Shown: positions 17,388 through 29,102, counted from the first letter of the stretch. The stretch is 64,000 nt of DNA from JAFLCM01 sp964510955 (GCA_964510955.1 CAZEDW010000010.1:42281-106280), one strand, 5' to 3'. Made by a program: numbers and translations. Notes: a model not told the origin generated them from the sequence alone.

Positions 17388-19475
17388 TCAGCGGTCCTCT
17401 GTGGGCTTGGCGGCCTCCATCGGGATCGGCGCATCGAGGGCGGCCCGCAGGTCGGCGGCGGTGAGGTTGTAGATAAGGATGGCGCCGCCGGCGTCGGCGT
17501 CGGGAGCTCGGGTTTGGCGGAGCCACGCACACAGGCGGCGGAAGCGCCAGTAATCAAAGCTCATCATGGGGGCATTCCCGGCGCGGGGAATCAGGTCGGG
17601 GGCGGCGGCGTAGGCTCGCTCGGCCCCCGTGCGCTGGGCCTGGTACTGGTCTTCGTAGACCGGGTTCCACGGGCCACGCGCGGGGTCGTAGGCGCTCACG
17701 AGGATCGAGGCGCCGATGCAGTAGACGCCGGGCTTGAGCGTGCGCGGGATGACGGTTCGGTTGTCGGGGTAACTTGGGAGTACGACGGCGTCGATGCCGT
17801 AGCGGGCGGGGTCGATGGAGCCGCCAAAGTAGGCGAGGTAGACCGGGGCCGACTTGTCGGCGCGGGCGACGAGGTAGGTGCGCAGGTCGATGAGGGCCTG
17901 GCCCCAGTCGAGGTTGCTGTCGACGAGGTACTTGTGGGCGCCCTTCGTGCGGGTGACGACGCCGTTGAAGTAGGTGAGATAGTTGGGGCGGATGAGGAAC
18001 GACTCGGCGGCGAACCACAGCAGCAGCGCGGCGACCGCGATCCGCCCGAGCGTGCGCACGGGGCCGATGCGCAGCGATAACAGCGCACTCGCAAGCCCGC
18101 CCGCAAGGATGAAGTAGAGCGGGTACGTCGGCAGCATGTGCCGGTGACCGATGTTGAGGTGGGCCTGCACGGCGGTGAACCAGTACACCCCGGCCATGAC
18201 CAGCAGCGGGGCGAGCGCGTAGGCGGCGCGCCGGACCTCGGGGCGGCGCATCAACACGACGCCGGCGCCGACAGAACCGAGCGTGAGCAGGAGCAGGGGG
18301 ACGGGCGTCTTGACGCCGACGGCGAAGGGGAAGTACTCGGGCCAGCCCGTCATGCCCCATTGACCGTTGAAGTACGCGGCCCGCTTCTGGGCGTTGCCGA
18401 TGACGAAGCCGAAGCCGTAGAGATAGGACTCGGGCAGCAGCTTGTGCCGCATCGCCCATTCGATCCGGGGTTTGATCGTGGGCGCCCACTGCATCGCGAT
18501 CTGCCAGGCGTTGGCGTCGAACGAGTCCGCGGGCGCGGCGTTCGCGGGAACGTTGTAACGGACCGGGTTGTCGGAGGCGGCGCGGTAACGGAAGTCATAG
18601 ACGCCCCATACCCCGGCCCACGCGATCACCGCCGCCGCCGCGACAGCGCCCGCGGCCAGCAGCGTGCAGCGGAGGCGGCCCGTGAACAAGGTCAGGCGCG
18701 AGCGCTTCCAGCCCATCTCGAGCGAGGCGCCGGACGCGAATCGCACGGCCAGCAGCGCGCCGGCGATCGGGATGAGCAGCACGCCGGACATCTTGGCCGT
18801 GGCCAGGCCCGCCGCGCTCAGGCCTGACGCGAGGACGCTCAGCGGTGTGACGCGGTGCATGAGCCGCCACACGCACCAGCTCGCCAGCGGGAAGAACAGG
18901 CCCGCCGCGGCGTCGGAGGTGATGAGGAACCCGTGCGCCAGCATCGTGGGGCACAGCGCGAAGAGCCCCGCGGCGATCAGGGCCGCACCGTCGTTGAACG
19001 CCCGGCGGGCGATCAGGAAAACGACCAGCGCCGACAGGGCGCTCACCAGCGCGATGGCGGCGCGTCCGGGGCCCACGAGCGACTGGGGGTCGTTCCCGGA
19101 GTTGTTGAAGAAGCGCCAGTTGAAATCCCAGATCATCTCGCGGCTGGTCGGCGATGAGTCCGGGAGCGGACCGGGCCAGTTGAACTTGTTGAAGAGCACC
19201 GTGGCGGCCCCGGCCAGTCGCTGGGGGAGCATGCCATTCTCGGGGTTGTGGGTGAAGTCGCCGTTCTTGAACGACGCGATGCCCTGGATGAGGTGCGGGG
19301 GCTCGTCGGCGGTGACGGATTGTCGGCTGACGGCGGTGAGGCCGAGAACGATGTGCCCCACGAGGATCATCCCGAGCAAGGCGTAGACGACAGGCTTGGG
19401 GAACGGCGCCGAGCGAACGGTGGCGTGCGCGGGGGGCGGCGCGGCGGCGGGGGAGGTGGAGCGACCGGGGGCCAT
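17388..19475 (-). CDS. GT39-type membrane glycosyltransferase (dolichyl-phosphate-mannose mannosyltransferase-like)
   Basis: 695 residues with many hydrophobic segments. After a Pro/Ala-rich cytoplasmic start, the first helix (VVYALLGMILVGHIVLGLTAV) is followed by the loop SVTADEPPHLIQGI. Its Asp-Glu pair matches the catalytic DE of GT39/ArnT-like GT-C enzymes. Helices continue through RAAIALVSALSALVVFLIAR to LGRIAVAALLLWFAAESFLI, then a C-terminal globular part containing DSNLDWGQALIDLRTYL, a segment common in planctomycete GT-C proteins. It would move a sugar from a polyprenyl phosphate to an extracytoplasmic acceptor. ATG 19475 is used; an upstream extension would run through the divergent subtilase gene. 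Confidence 0.83.
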   Translation of the reverse strand: MAPGRSTSPAAAPPPAHATVRSAPFPKPVVYALLGMILVGHIVLGLTAVSRQSVTADEPPHLIQGIASFKNGDFTHNPENGMLPQRLAGAATVLFNKFNWPGPLPDSSPTSREMIWDFNWRFFNNSGNDPQSLVGPGRAAIALVSALSALVVFLIARRAFNDGAALIAAGLFALCPTMLAHGFLITSDAAAGLFFPLASWCVWRLMHRVTPLSVLASGLSAAGLATAKMSGVLLIPIAGALLAVRFASGASLEMGWKRSRLTLFTGRLRCTLLAAGAVAAAAVIAWAGVWGVYDFRYRAASDNPVRYNVPANAAPADSFDANAWQIAMQWAPTIKPRIEWAMRHKLLPESYLYGFGFVIGNAQKRAAYFNGQWGMTGWPEYFPFAVGVKTPVPLLLLTLGSVGAGVVLMRRPEVRRAAYALAPLLVMAGVYWFTAVQAHLNIGHRHMLPTYPLYFILAGGLASALLSLRIGPVRTLGRIAVAALLLWFAAESFLIRPNYLTYFNGVVTRTKGAHKYLVDSNLDWGQALIDLRTYLVARADKSAPVYLAYFGGSIDPARYGIDAVVLPSYPDNRTVIPRTLKPGVYCIGASILVSAYDPARGPWNPVYEDQYQAQRTGAERAYAAAPDLIPRAGNAPMMSFDYWRFRRLCAWLRQTRAPDADAGGAILIYNLTAADLRAALDAPIPMEAAKPTEDR

Positions 19476-19611
19476 CGGGTTGTGTTGTACCGCACGCAGG
19501 GGTGGGGCGTCGCGGGAAGGGGGCCGCGGTGATGAGGAATCGGAAATTGTCTTGATCCCGCGGGTCCGCCGGGTAGTCTGGTTTCGGTCGGAGGAACCAC
19601 AGGAGACACCC

Positions 19612-21705
19612 ATGGCGGCGAGAACGCTGAATCTGGTAGGGCTCATGGTGCTGGGTGCGTTGCTCCAGGCCGGCTCGGCGCTCGGCGATGCTGCGCCGGC
19701 TCCCGTGACCGGCGACCCCGGCGAACCGATCTGGCACTTCAAGCAGGTGCATCGATACGCGATCGATCCGGCGCGGGTCGCGGTGTATGACCCGACCGGG
19801 GCGTGGCGAACTCGAGGCGCCGGCGCGGGCCGGGCGGACGTAACGGACCACGCGCTCTCAGGATGGAGCTTCGTCGCACTGCCCCAGCGCGACCGAACCG
19901 CGGCCAGAGTGCGTGAAGTTTTGCGGGCGCCGGCGCCGCTGTTGGGGATAGATGAGCGGGCGGCGGCCGGGCTGTTCGTTTCGCCGGTGCTGATCGACGA
20001 CCTGGGCGGGCCGATGCTGGTGCGCCCGGAGCTGCTGGTGAGGTTCGAGGCCGGCGTGCCGGGGGCATTCGCGGGGCGTCGGCTGGGGATGTTCGCGGGC
20101 GCTCGGGTTGTTGCCGAGAACGCGCACGGATTGGACAAGTGCTTCCGCCTGCGGACCTCGGAGGGGAGCAACGGGCTGGATGTGCTGGCCCTTGCGGGTC
20201 AGCTCGCGTCGGACCCTCTGGTGCGGTTCTGCGAGCCGGACATGGTCTTCACCGGACGGGGTGACGCCATCCCCAACGACCCCGGGTTCTCCCAGTGCTG
20301 GGGCCTGCGCAACACCGGGCAGTTCGGCGGCCTGGTCGATTTTGACATGGACGTGAGCGAGGCGTGGGACATCACCACCGGCTCGGCGTCGATCAAGGTG
20401 GTGGTGATCGACGTGGGCGTGCAGCAGGACCACCCCGACCTCAACCAGGTGCCAGGGACGGACACGAGCTTTGCGCCGGGGGTGAACGGCGGTCCGAACA
20501 ACGCCTGCGACAACCACGGCACCGCCGTGGCAGGGTGCGTCACGGGGATCATCAACAACGCCCTGGGCACATGCGGTGTGGCCCCGGGCTGCAAGGTGGC
20601 CTCGGCCCGAACGTTTGTGAGCAACGTCCCGTGCGACGGCGGCTGGAGCTCGGGCGTCGGTGAGACCCTCAACACGCTCAACTGGGCCGCCTCGATCGGG
20701 GCGCGGGTGACCAACAACTCAAACTACTACGGTTTCCAGTCCAGCGCGATCTCGGACCTGTACACGAGCACACGGGCGGGGGGAATGGTTCATTTCGCCT
20801 CGGCGGGGAACGACGCCTCGGGGACCATCACCTACCCGTCGAGCATCCCGAGCGTGAACTCGGTGGCGGCGCTGGCGTCCAACGGCACGCGGGCGTCGTT
20901 CAGCAACTTCGGTCCGGGCCTGGATTTCTCCGCGCCGGGCCAGACGATCTACAGCACCGACCGCACCGGCTCGGCGGGTTACTACGCCGGCGACTACGGC
21001 GCGGTGGACGGAACCTCCTTCGCCTCGCCGTACGCGTCGGGAGTAGCCGCGCTGATCCTCTCGCAGACGCCGTCGCTGACGGCGTCGCAGGTCGAGGGCC
21101 TGATGCAGAGCACCGGCACGGACCTCGGGAGCGCCGGGTACGACACGGGATTCGGATGGGGGATGCCCAACGCGTACACGGCGCTGACGGGGACGCCGCC
21201 GCCCCCGCCGCCGCCGCCGGGTCCCTTCAACCTGCTTTCCCCGGCGAGTAACGCGACCGGCGTGGCGCTCAGCACCACCCTGGATTGGTCGGATGCGAGC
21301 GGGGCATCGAGCTACATCGTGACGCTGGACGACACATCGGACTTCTCCTCGCCGATTTTCTCGGTGAGTGTCGCAGGTGCGAGCCAGGTGGGGATGTCCC
21401 CCGGGACTTTGCAGCAGGCCACAACGTATTACTGGAAGGTGGTGGCGCGAAGCCCGGAGCTGCAGACAACACCGTCCACGCCCGCGAGTGCCTCGTTCAC
21501 GACCGTGGTCCCGCCGCCGGCGTGCAGGAGCGACCTCAGCCACGACGGCGCGGTCAACACGGTGGACCTTTCGCTGCTGCTGGGTGACTTTGGCAGGACC
21601 GTGGCGCCCGGATCGGGGGCGGACCTGAACAGCGACGGCCGGGTGAACACGGCCGACCTCATCATCCTGCTCAGCGAGTTCGGGCGATCGGACTGCCCGG
21701 TTTGA
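19612..21705 (+). CDS. Secreted subtilisin-like serine protease (S8) with Fn3-like and dockerin-like modules
   Basis: 697 residues. Signal peptide (NLVGLMVLGALLQAGSALG); a propeptide-like region to ~residue 220; then the S8 catalytic domain. Catalytic triad: Asp267 in VVVIDVGVQQDHPDLN, His302 in DNHGTAVAGCV, Ser469 in DGTSFASPYASGVAAL; oxyanion Asn in HFASAGNDASG. After a (P)n linker comes an Fn3-like domain (PASNATGVALSTTLDWSDAS ... TTYYWKVVARS). Two dockerin-type repeats (CRSDLSHDGAVNTVDLSLLL, GADLNSDGRVNTADLIILL) end the protein. Start ATG 19612 has AGGAG nine bases before it. It is divergent from the GT39 gene and convergent with the next gene. Confidence 0.94.
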   Translation: MAARTLNLVGLMVLGALLQAGSALGDAAPAPVTGDPGEPIWHFKQVHRYAIDPARVAVYDPTGAWRTRGAGAGRADVTDHALSGWSFVALPQRDRTAARVREVLRAPAPLLGIDERAAAGLFVSPVLIDDLGGPMLVRPELLVRFEAGVPGAFAGRRLGMFAGARVVAENAHGLDKCFRLRTSEGSNGLDVLALAGQLASDPLVRFCEPDMVFTGRGDAIPNDPGFSQCWGLRNTGQFGGLVDFDMDVSEAWDITTGSASIKVVVIDVGVQQDHPDLNQVPGTDTSFAPGVNGGPNNACDNHGTAVAGCVTGIINNALGTCGVAPGCKVASARTFVSNVPCDGGWSSGVGETLNTLNWAASIGARVTNNSNYYGFQSSAISDLYTSTRAGGMVHFASAGNDASGTITYPSSIPSVNSVAALASNGTRASFSNFGPGLDFSAPGQTIYSTDRTGSAGYYAGDYGAVDGTSFASPYASGVAALILSQTPSLTASQVEGLMQSTGTDLGSAGYDTGFGWGMPNAYTALTGTPPPPPPPPGPFNLLSPASNATGVALSTTLDWSDASGASSYIVTLDDTSDFSSPIFSVSVAGASQVGMSPGTLQQATTYYWKVVARSPELQTTPSTPASASFTTVVPPPACRSDLSHDGAVNTVDLSLLLGDFGRTVAPGSGADLNSDGRVNTADLIILLSEFGRSDCPV

Positions 21706-21720
21706 ACGGTGAGAAAACGA

Positions 21721-21748
21721 CGGCGGCGCGGGTTCAGCCGCGCCGCCG
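21721..21748 (-). terminator. Strong hairpin terminator
   Basis: Perfect 11-bp stem CGGCGGCGCGG / CCGCGCCGCCG with a 6-base loop lies between two convergent stops. On the minus strand it is followed by CGTCGTTTTCTC, giving a short U-run, so it best terminates the minus-strand gene at 21778-22329. It may also serve the plus-strand subtilase. Confidence 0.75.
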
Positions 21749-21777
21749 AGACATCATCGAGAAGGATGGGTTGGGGG

Positions 21778-22329
21778 TTAGCGGCGACGGCGGGCGGCCA
21801 CCACAAGGCCGCCGACGGCCAGCATGCCGGCACCCGGCGCGGGCGTCGGGTTCAGACGGATGTTGCCGGTGTTGCCCGAGGTGCCAGGGAACGTGCCGTT
21901 GATGCGGACGTGGAAGCCGAAGCCGTTGATCTGCGCGGTGTTGAGGCCGGCGAAGGTGAAAACCGTCGATTGGCCGGGCGTCAACCCCTTGTTGGAATTG
22001 GACTTCCACCCGGCGATGCCGCCGGTGCTGGAGTTGCTCGAGTCGTCGTTGAAGAAGCCGACCGCCGGCAGACTCGGGAGCGGCGTGAAGTCGTTGACGA
22101 ACGACAGGCCGTAGAAGCCGATGACGTCGGTCACCTGGTAGGTGTTGTTAGTGACGGTGAAGGTCGGGGTAGCGCTGACGGCGACGGTGTAGGAGCCGCC
22201 GCCGTTCGGCGTGACGGTGATGCCGGAGATGCCGTTGACAAGGTTGAAGGAGGACAGAGTGGTCGCGGACGCGGCACCAGCGAAAGCAGCGATGGCGACA
22301 CCGAATACGCCGACTGATGAACGAACCAT
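21778..22329 (-). CDS. Secreted PEP-CTERM-like protein of unknown function
   Basis: 183 residues. Signal peptide VRSSVGVFGVAIAAFAGAASA; beta-rich body with many Thr, Ser and Asn (ITVTPNGGGSYTVAVSATPT, STGGIAGWKSNSNKGLTPGQ); C-terminus PAPGAGMLAVGGLVVAARRRR, a short hydrophobic helix and Arg tail as in PEP-CTERM-type sorting. The ATG is preceded by AGGAG eight bases upstream. No recognised domain. Confidence 0.8.
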   Translation of the reverse strand: MVRSSVGVFGVAIAAFAGAASATTLSSFNLVNGISGITVTPNGGGSYTVAVSATPTFTVTNNTYQVTDVIGFYGLSFVNDFTPLPSLPAVGFFNDDSSNSSTGGIAGWKSNSNKGLTPGQSTVFTFAGLNTAQINGFGFHVRINGTFPGTSGNTGNIRLNPTPAPGAGMLAVGGLVVAARRRR

Positions 22330-22666
22330 GTTGTGACTCCTGCTTTGTGCTTTGCCGGCCCCCCGTGGGCCCGGACCCCGCCCGACCGACCCCGCGGCCC
22401 CTTCGTCCGTGGGTCGGTCGAACAACCGTGTGACATTCGAAACATGATGTAGATCGGATGCCCCGGCAACCGCCCAACCGCGGTTATCAGGTTGAGGCGA
22501 CCGAGATTGGCCGGATAGGCCCACTCGGAGATCGTTTCGTGCCGATAACACCGGTCCGTCTGGATTGTTCTTGTAATAAGCAAGCCGGGCCCCATAATGG
22601 TCACGGGTCGAAGACTCCGGCCACACCGGCCGCGCCTCTCGATCGCGTCATCGGAGGGTGCAGAAA
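22330..22666. other. Divergent intergenic region with a 10-bp inverted repeat
   Basis: 337 bp between divergent secreted-protein genes. It contains CGACCGACCC at 22383-22392 and its exact inverted copy GGGTCGGTCG at 22411-22420, 18 bases apart, which could be an operator or an mRNA hairpin in the 5' leader of the minus gene. The right half is less GC-rich than its surroundings and likely carries the promoter of the plus gene. No clear sigma consensus was identified. Confidence 0.6.
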
Positions 22667-25396
22667 ATGAACTTCTTTGGAGATGCGCTGAGTACGGCCA
22701 CGTGTTGCAGGCGCGCGGGCGGCTGCGTCGTGGGCCTGGCGGCGGCTCTGCTGCTGTCGCAGCCGGTCTCGGCGCGCCAGCCGGCGTGGGCCAGCGGCTT
22801 CGCCTCGGGCAATCTCAGTTCATCGCCGAGCTGCGCGATCGTGTGGGACGATGACGGCGCCGGGCCGCACACCCCGTCGCTGTACCTGGGCGGCAACTTC
22901 CAGACCGCCGGCGGGGTGACGGTGAACCGCATCGCGCGGTGGTCGGGCGACAACTGGTTTTCGCTGGGGACGGGGATGACCAGCGGGACGGTGTTCGCGC
23001 TGGCGGTGTTTGACGACGACGGGGCGGGGCCGAACGCGCCCAAGCTGTACGCCGCCGGAACATTTTCAAACGCCGGCGGTGTGGCGGTGCAGAACATCGC
23101 CCGCTGGACGGGGAGCGCCTGGGAAGCACTGCCGGGCGGCGGGCTCAACAGCCAGGTATCGGCGCTGGCGGTGTTCAACGGCAAGCTGTACGCGGGCGGG
23201 TTCTTCACCGGGGGTTGCTCGCGGTACGACGGCGCGACATGGACCAGCCAGCCCGTCAACGGCACCGTCAACGCGTTCTGTGTCCATGACGACGGCCTCG
23301 GTGGCGGGGCGGCGCTCTACCTGGGCGGGACCTTCACGAGTATCTCCGGCGTGACCGGCGCCGTGAGAATCGCCAAGTGGAACGGCACCGCCTACAGCGC
23401 GCTCAGCACAGGAATCTCCGGCAACGTCAACGGCGGGTCCCCCCGCGTCAACGCCCTGGCCAGCTACCAGGGCAGGCTGATCGCCGGCGGGCTGTTCAAC
23501 GCCGCCGGCGCCGCCACGGGAATCAAGAGCCTCGCTCAATGGGACGGCGCGGCGTGGAGCGACTTCGCCGGGGGTGTCACACTGCCGGGAACCACCGGTG
23601 TGACCGCGCTCTACGTTGACCCGGCACCGGCGGCACGGGGCACCGGCGGCGGCATCTGGTGCGCTTCTGACGCGACGAACTACGGGCCCAACAACGTCGC
23701 CTGCAACCGCCTGGGTGAATACGACGGTGCCGATTGGTCGAGCCCCGGTGGCGGCGTGTACAACTCGCCGCCCGGGGTCATCATCAGATTCAACGAGGTG
23801 ACCGGCGGGCCGCCGGAAGGCGAGGGCGGCGGGCTGTTCATCGGGGACTCGAACACCATCGTCGGCGGGGTGTACCAACCCAACAACGCCGTGCTGGTCA
23901 ACGGTGCGTACAGCACCATCGGCGGCGGTCTGACCGGGCCCAGCATCCTGAACCAGGTTCGGGCCATCGTCCCTGCAACCCCCGATGTCAACGACGACGA
24001 CGCGACGGACTTGCTGGTCGCAACCGATGGGAGCGTTGACATCGGTGGCAACTTTGAGCGCGGGGCCAGCGTCGTTGGCAACAGTCTGATCCATTACCAG
24101 ATCACGTGCACGCCGCGCGAAGGGCTCCCGTATGTCAAGCCGATCCCGCTTGGCATCGCTGGTTCGAGCGGACCGGCGGGGCCTGTGGCGTGCCTCGGGC
24201 GGCGCAGCGTCAACGGGGTGCGCTACGCCGGGGGGCAGTTTGCAAGCCTGGTAAACGGTACGCCGTGCAACAACGTCCTTCGGTGCAACCCGACCTCCGG
24301 CTGCGCGCCCCTGGGCGCGGGTCTGACGGGCGGGCTGGGCAACGCGATCTACTCCTGCCTCCCATTCGGCAGAGGCCAGAATGCCTTCGTGCTGTTCGGG
24401 GGCGACTACCTCGGCGCCCCCGGCCCTTACGGGGCGCGGTGGGGCGACTACTCGTCGGTGATGGATGAGACGCCGCTGCGGGCCGACGACGGGCCGGCGT
24501 TCGCCTTTGCTGTGGACCCGAGCAACCCGGACATCAACTATGTGTGCGGCAACTTCGATAACTTCGGCGGGGCACAGGGGCCGTACTGCGTGCGCGTCAA
24601 TACTCAGACTGGGCAGTGCGAATCGATGGGTGTGACCAACCCACAAGGCGGCTATTACGTCAACGGCCCGATCGGGAACGCGTGCGTGCCGGCGCCGCCG
24701 ATCCAGCAGGCCACGGGGTACGCGATCATCGTGCTGGGCGACATGAGCCTGCCGCAGCGGGGAATCGCGGCCCGCGACGCCGGCGGAACGTGGGTGGCGC
24801 CGGTGCCCAACGACGCGCTCGACAACGGAACGACCTGCGGCACGATCTTCGATGACGGCACGCCGGGGACATGGCTGTACATGGGCGGGTTCTTCACCCG
24901 TTCACCGACGACCAACGCGACGCTGAACCGCATCTGCCGTGTAAACCTTGCCCTGCCGCCGGCGGACCGGAGGTTCGAGCCGGTGCAGTTGAACGGGACA
25001 GTCCCGGGCTGCAACGCCGCCGTGCGGGCCATGGCCGAGGCGTACCTGAGCATTATCAGCACTCCGTCGGCGGGTTCGGGCGAGCGTGCCGGGCCGAGCC
25101 AGCGCATCGGGGCGCTGTTGATTGGTGGCGATTTCACCACCGCCGGCGGGATGTCATCGTCGCGCATCGCGGCGATCCTGGGCACGCGTGTGTACGCCCC
25201 CGCGTGCCCGACCGATCTCAACCACGACGGCGTGACCAACACCGCGGACCTGGTCAAGCTGCTCCTGCAGTTCGGGCGGTGCCCGGGCGATCAGGGGTAT
25301 GTGCCACGGACCAACCTCGATGGGTCTTCGTCGTGCATCAACACGGGCGACCTGGTCCAGCTTCTGCTCAAGTTCGGTCAGGCATGCCCGTCATAA
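22667..25396 (+). CDS. Large secreted beta-propeller-like protein with dockerin-like C-terminus
   Basis: 909 residues. Signal peptide in CVVGLAAALLLSQPVSA. The body repeats a blade of the type LYLGGNFQTAGGVTVNRIAR-W...LGTGM about ten times (also YAAGTFSNAGGVAVQNIARW and LYLGGTFTSISGVTGAVRIA), a kelch/propeller-like pattern found in planctomycete surface proteins. Two dockerin-type motifs follow (CPTDLNHDGVTNTADLVKLL and a second SSCINTGDLVQLLLKFGQ), ending ACPS. The first ATG after GGAGG is at 22667; a GTG three codons earlier is less likely. Ligand unknown. Confidence 0.85.
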   Translation: MNFFGDALSTATCCRRAGGCVVGLAAALLLSQPVSARQPAWASGFASGNLSSSPSCAIVWDDDGAGPHTPSLYLGGNFQTAGGVTVNRIARWSGDNWFSLGTGMTSGTVFALAVFDDDGAGPNAPKLYAAGTFSNAGGVAVQNIARWTGSAWEALPGGGLNSQVSALAVFNGKLYAGGFFTGGCSRYDGATWTSQPVNGTVNAFCVHDDGLGGGAALYLGGTFTSISGVTGAVRIAKWNGTAYSALSTGISGNVNGGSPRVNALASYQGRLIAGGLFNAAGAATGIKSLAQWDGAAWSDFAGGVTLPGTTGVTALYVDPAPAARGTGGGIWCASDATNYGPNNVACNRLGEYDGADWSSPGGGVYNSPPGVIIRFNEVTGGPPEGEGGGLFIGDSNTIVGGVYQPNNAVLVNGAYSTIGGGLTGPSILNQVRAIVPATPDVNDDDATDLLVATDGSVDIGGNFERGASVVGNSLIHYQITCTPREGLPYVKPIPLGIAGSSGPAGPVACLGRRSVNGVRYAGGQFASLVNGTPCNNVLRCNPTSGCAPLGAGLTGGLGNAIYSCLPFGRGQNAFVLFGGDYLGAPGPYGARWGDYSSVMDETPLRADDGPAFAFAVDPSNPDINYVCGNFDNFGGAQGPYCVRVNTQTGQCESMGVTNPQGGYYVNGPIGNACVPAPPIQQATGYAIIVLGDMSLPQRGIAARDAGGTWVAPVPNDALDNGTTCGTIFDDGTPGTWLYMGGFFTRSPTTNATLNRICRVNLALPPADRRFEPVQLNGTVPGCNAAVRAMAEAYLSIISTPSAGSGERAGPSQRIGALLIGGDFTTAGGMSSSRIAAILGTRVYAPACPTDLNHDGVTNTADLVKLLLQFGRCPGDQGYVPRTNLDGSSSCINTGDLVQLLLKFGQACPS

Positions 25397-25466
25397 GTGG
25401 GCCATGCTGGTTCGGCGGCGGGTGGATTCCTAGAATCCGCTCTTTCCCCGCCGCGCCAGCCGACCC

Positions 25467-27554
<2,088 letters not shown>

Positions 27555-27585
27555 ACCGGCGGCGCACCGGGGCGACTAAGCTGCC

Positions 27586-28914
27586 ATGATGGACTGGATG
27601 TGGCGACCAGAACTGTGGCACACGCTGGGTGCGCTGCTGGGGACCGTGGGAGTGGCCATGCTGGCGCGGGCCGTGGTGGTGTGGCGCCGACCCGCTGTGC
27701 GCCGTTGTCCGAAGTGCCGGTACGACATGCGCGGGCTGGTGGGGCTGGTGTGCCCGGAGTGCGGGCGTACTGCGACGAGTGAGCGAGCGATGCTGCGCCG
27801 GCCGGGCCAGTGGGCTTGGGTGGCGTTGGCGTGGCTGGCGGGGATGGCGGGGTACGTGGCGTGGAAGACGCCGGAATTGCGGGATGCTGGATGGCCGCGC
27901 GCTGTTCCGACTTGGGCGCTCATGCTGTGCCTTTCACCTGACGGTGACTATTGGCGCCGAGGCCATGACGGAGTGCGGACCTTGGAACTCTCCGAGTCGG
28001 CTGGTTGGGCCATGCTTGAGTTCTACGACCGCGTCAGTGCTGACCCTGCGTTGAGGCCTTACGCCCGTGCGTTTGTTCGTAGGACCTTGGACGCCCACCC
28101 GGAGATGCTGAGGTCCTTTGTCGGCGTTCGTCCGCGGTGGCCGCGCCACCAGCCGATCGCGGCGGTGCTCTCCAGCCTCGACTATCTGCAGATGGGTGGC
28201 GCGGTGATCGGGTACCGATTGCGTGTGAGTCCGACGAGCAAGTGGAGTGAAGGCCTGTGGTATGTGGACAGACTGGTTCCGGGCATTGGAGACAGATACG
28301 AGCACACGGCGCTGCTTGATGTGCCGCCCGAAGCGTTGGACACCGCCGAGATCGAGATCGAGTTGGTAGGGGACACGACCGGCATTCCGGAATACACCGT
28401 TGATCGCCCGTTCGACGCGCGGAATGTATCTCCGATTTGGCGAAGTTCAATGCGCGTGTCCTTGGTGGCGAGCGCCAAGGATCTGATTCGTCCGGTGAAC
28501 GACCCAAATGTTGACTGTCTGGTCATCGACGCGCTGAAGCCCAAGCTGTTGCATGTAGACAACGAGTGCGTTCTGAAGACTGACAGCAACTCCTACCACA
28601 TCCCATTCGGAGACTTGCCGCTGTGCGGCGCCATCGGCGCCAGGGTCCTTGTGCTATGCCGAGGAATGGCCGCCGCAACGGGTGAACTACTTTTTCCGCA
28701 GAGCAGGAGCAATCGGGTTGGATGTTTCGATTCTCCGACTCTGGAATTCCCCCTTAATTGGTTCATCCCCCCGCCCACCGACGAAGAACTTGCCACCGGC
28801 GACTGGCGGCTCATCATGTGGGGCGACGCCGAACTGGCCCTGCGCGACATCGAGCGCGATTCATACTGGGCGGGGTCGTTTGAAGTGGTGTTGAGTCCGG
28901 AGCTCGCGAACTAG
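27586..28914 (+). CDS. Membrane-anchored zinc-ribbon protein of unknown function
   Basis: 442 residues. Near the N-terminus one helix (TLGALLGTVGVAMLARAVVV) is followed by a four-cysteine ribbon, CPKCRYDMRGL with CPECGRTATS, a pair typical of planctomycete membrane proteins, then a second helix (WAWVALAWLAGMAGYVAW). The ~360-residue remainder is presumably extracytoplasmic (LRPYARAFVRRTLDAHPEML, YRLRVSPTSKWSEGLWYVDR, IEIELVGDTTGIPEYTVDR) and resembles no family I recognise. Tandem ATGs at 27586 and 27589. GC content falls somewhat within the gene compared with its neighbours. Confidence 0.75.
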   Translation: MMDWMWRPELWHTLGALLGTVGVAMLARAVVVWRRPAVRRCPKCRYDMRGLVGLVCPECGRTATSERAMLRRPGQWAWVALAWLAGMAGYVAWKTPELRDAGWPRAVPTWALMLCLSPDGDYWRRGHDGVRTLELSESAGWAMLEFYDRVSADPALRPYARAFVRRTLDAHPEMLRSFVGVRPRWPRHQPIAAVLSSLDYLQMGGAVIGYRLRVSPTSKWSEGLWYVDRLVPGIGDRYEHTALLDVPPEALDTAEIEIELVGDTTGIPEYTVDRPFDARNVSPIWRSSMRVSLVASAKDLIRPVNDPNVDCLVIDALKPKLLHVDNECVLKTDSNSYHIPFGDLPLCGAIGARVLVLCRGMAAATGELLFPQSRSNRVGCFDSPTLEFPLNWFIPPPTDEELATGDWRLIMWGDAELALRDIERDSYWAGSFEVVLSPELAN

Positions 28915-28916
28915 GC

Positions 28917-28940
28917 TGCCTCTACCCCACCCGAGAGGCA
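28917..28940 (+). terminator. Possible hairpin terminator
   Basis: TGCCTCT and AGAGGCA form a 7-bp stem around a 10-base loop immediately after the preceding stop codon. There is no T-run, so only weak support for intrinsic termination. Confidence 0.4.
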
Positions 28941-28962
28941 CGGGTCCGCCCACACGGATTCG

Positions 28963-29076
28963 GCACCCCGCTTGCAGCAAGCCTCGGCATCCCCGAGCCA
29001 CGCAGTTCCTGTCCATTGGGACCCGTTGAATAGTGCGTGGCGGGGTGCTTCCGCTCCTATGCCACGGTCCGTGGCA
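28963..29076 (+). promoter_or_regulatory. Structured leader upstream of formyl-THF synthetase, possible cis-regulatory RNA
   Basis: Nested complementary segments occur. P1 is 28963-28971 (GCACCCCGC) with 29040-29048 (GCGGGGTGC), 9 bp. Inside are P2, CTCGG/CCGAG (28983-28987 with 28993-28997), and P3, GCCACGCA (28997-29004) with TGCGTGGC (29034-29041), closing GTCC-ATTG-GGAC. P1 and P3 would stack to a three-way junction. A perfect palindrome TGCCACGG-T-CCGTGGCA follows at 29060-29076, 26 bases before the start. It does not match the known THF riboswitch by eye. Could be an RNA sensor, an operator, or chance in high-GC DNA. Confidence 0.45.
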
Positions 29077-29102
29077 CCGACACTCCTGAAGGCGAGAAAA
29101 CC

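Noticed and set aside
28963..29048. tRNA-like fold before fhs
   Set aside because: There is no T-arm (GTTCxAxTC) of the right shape and the 3' helix strand pairs 42 bases upstream rather than with a local arm.
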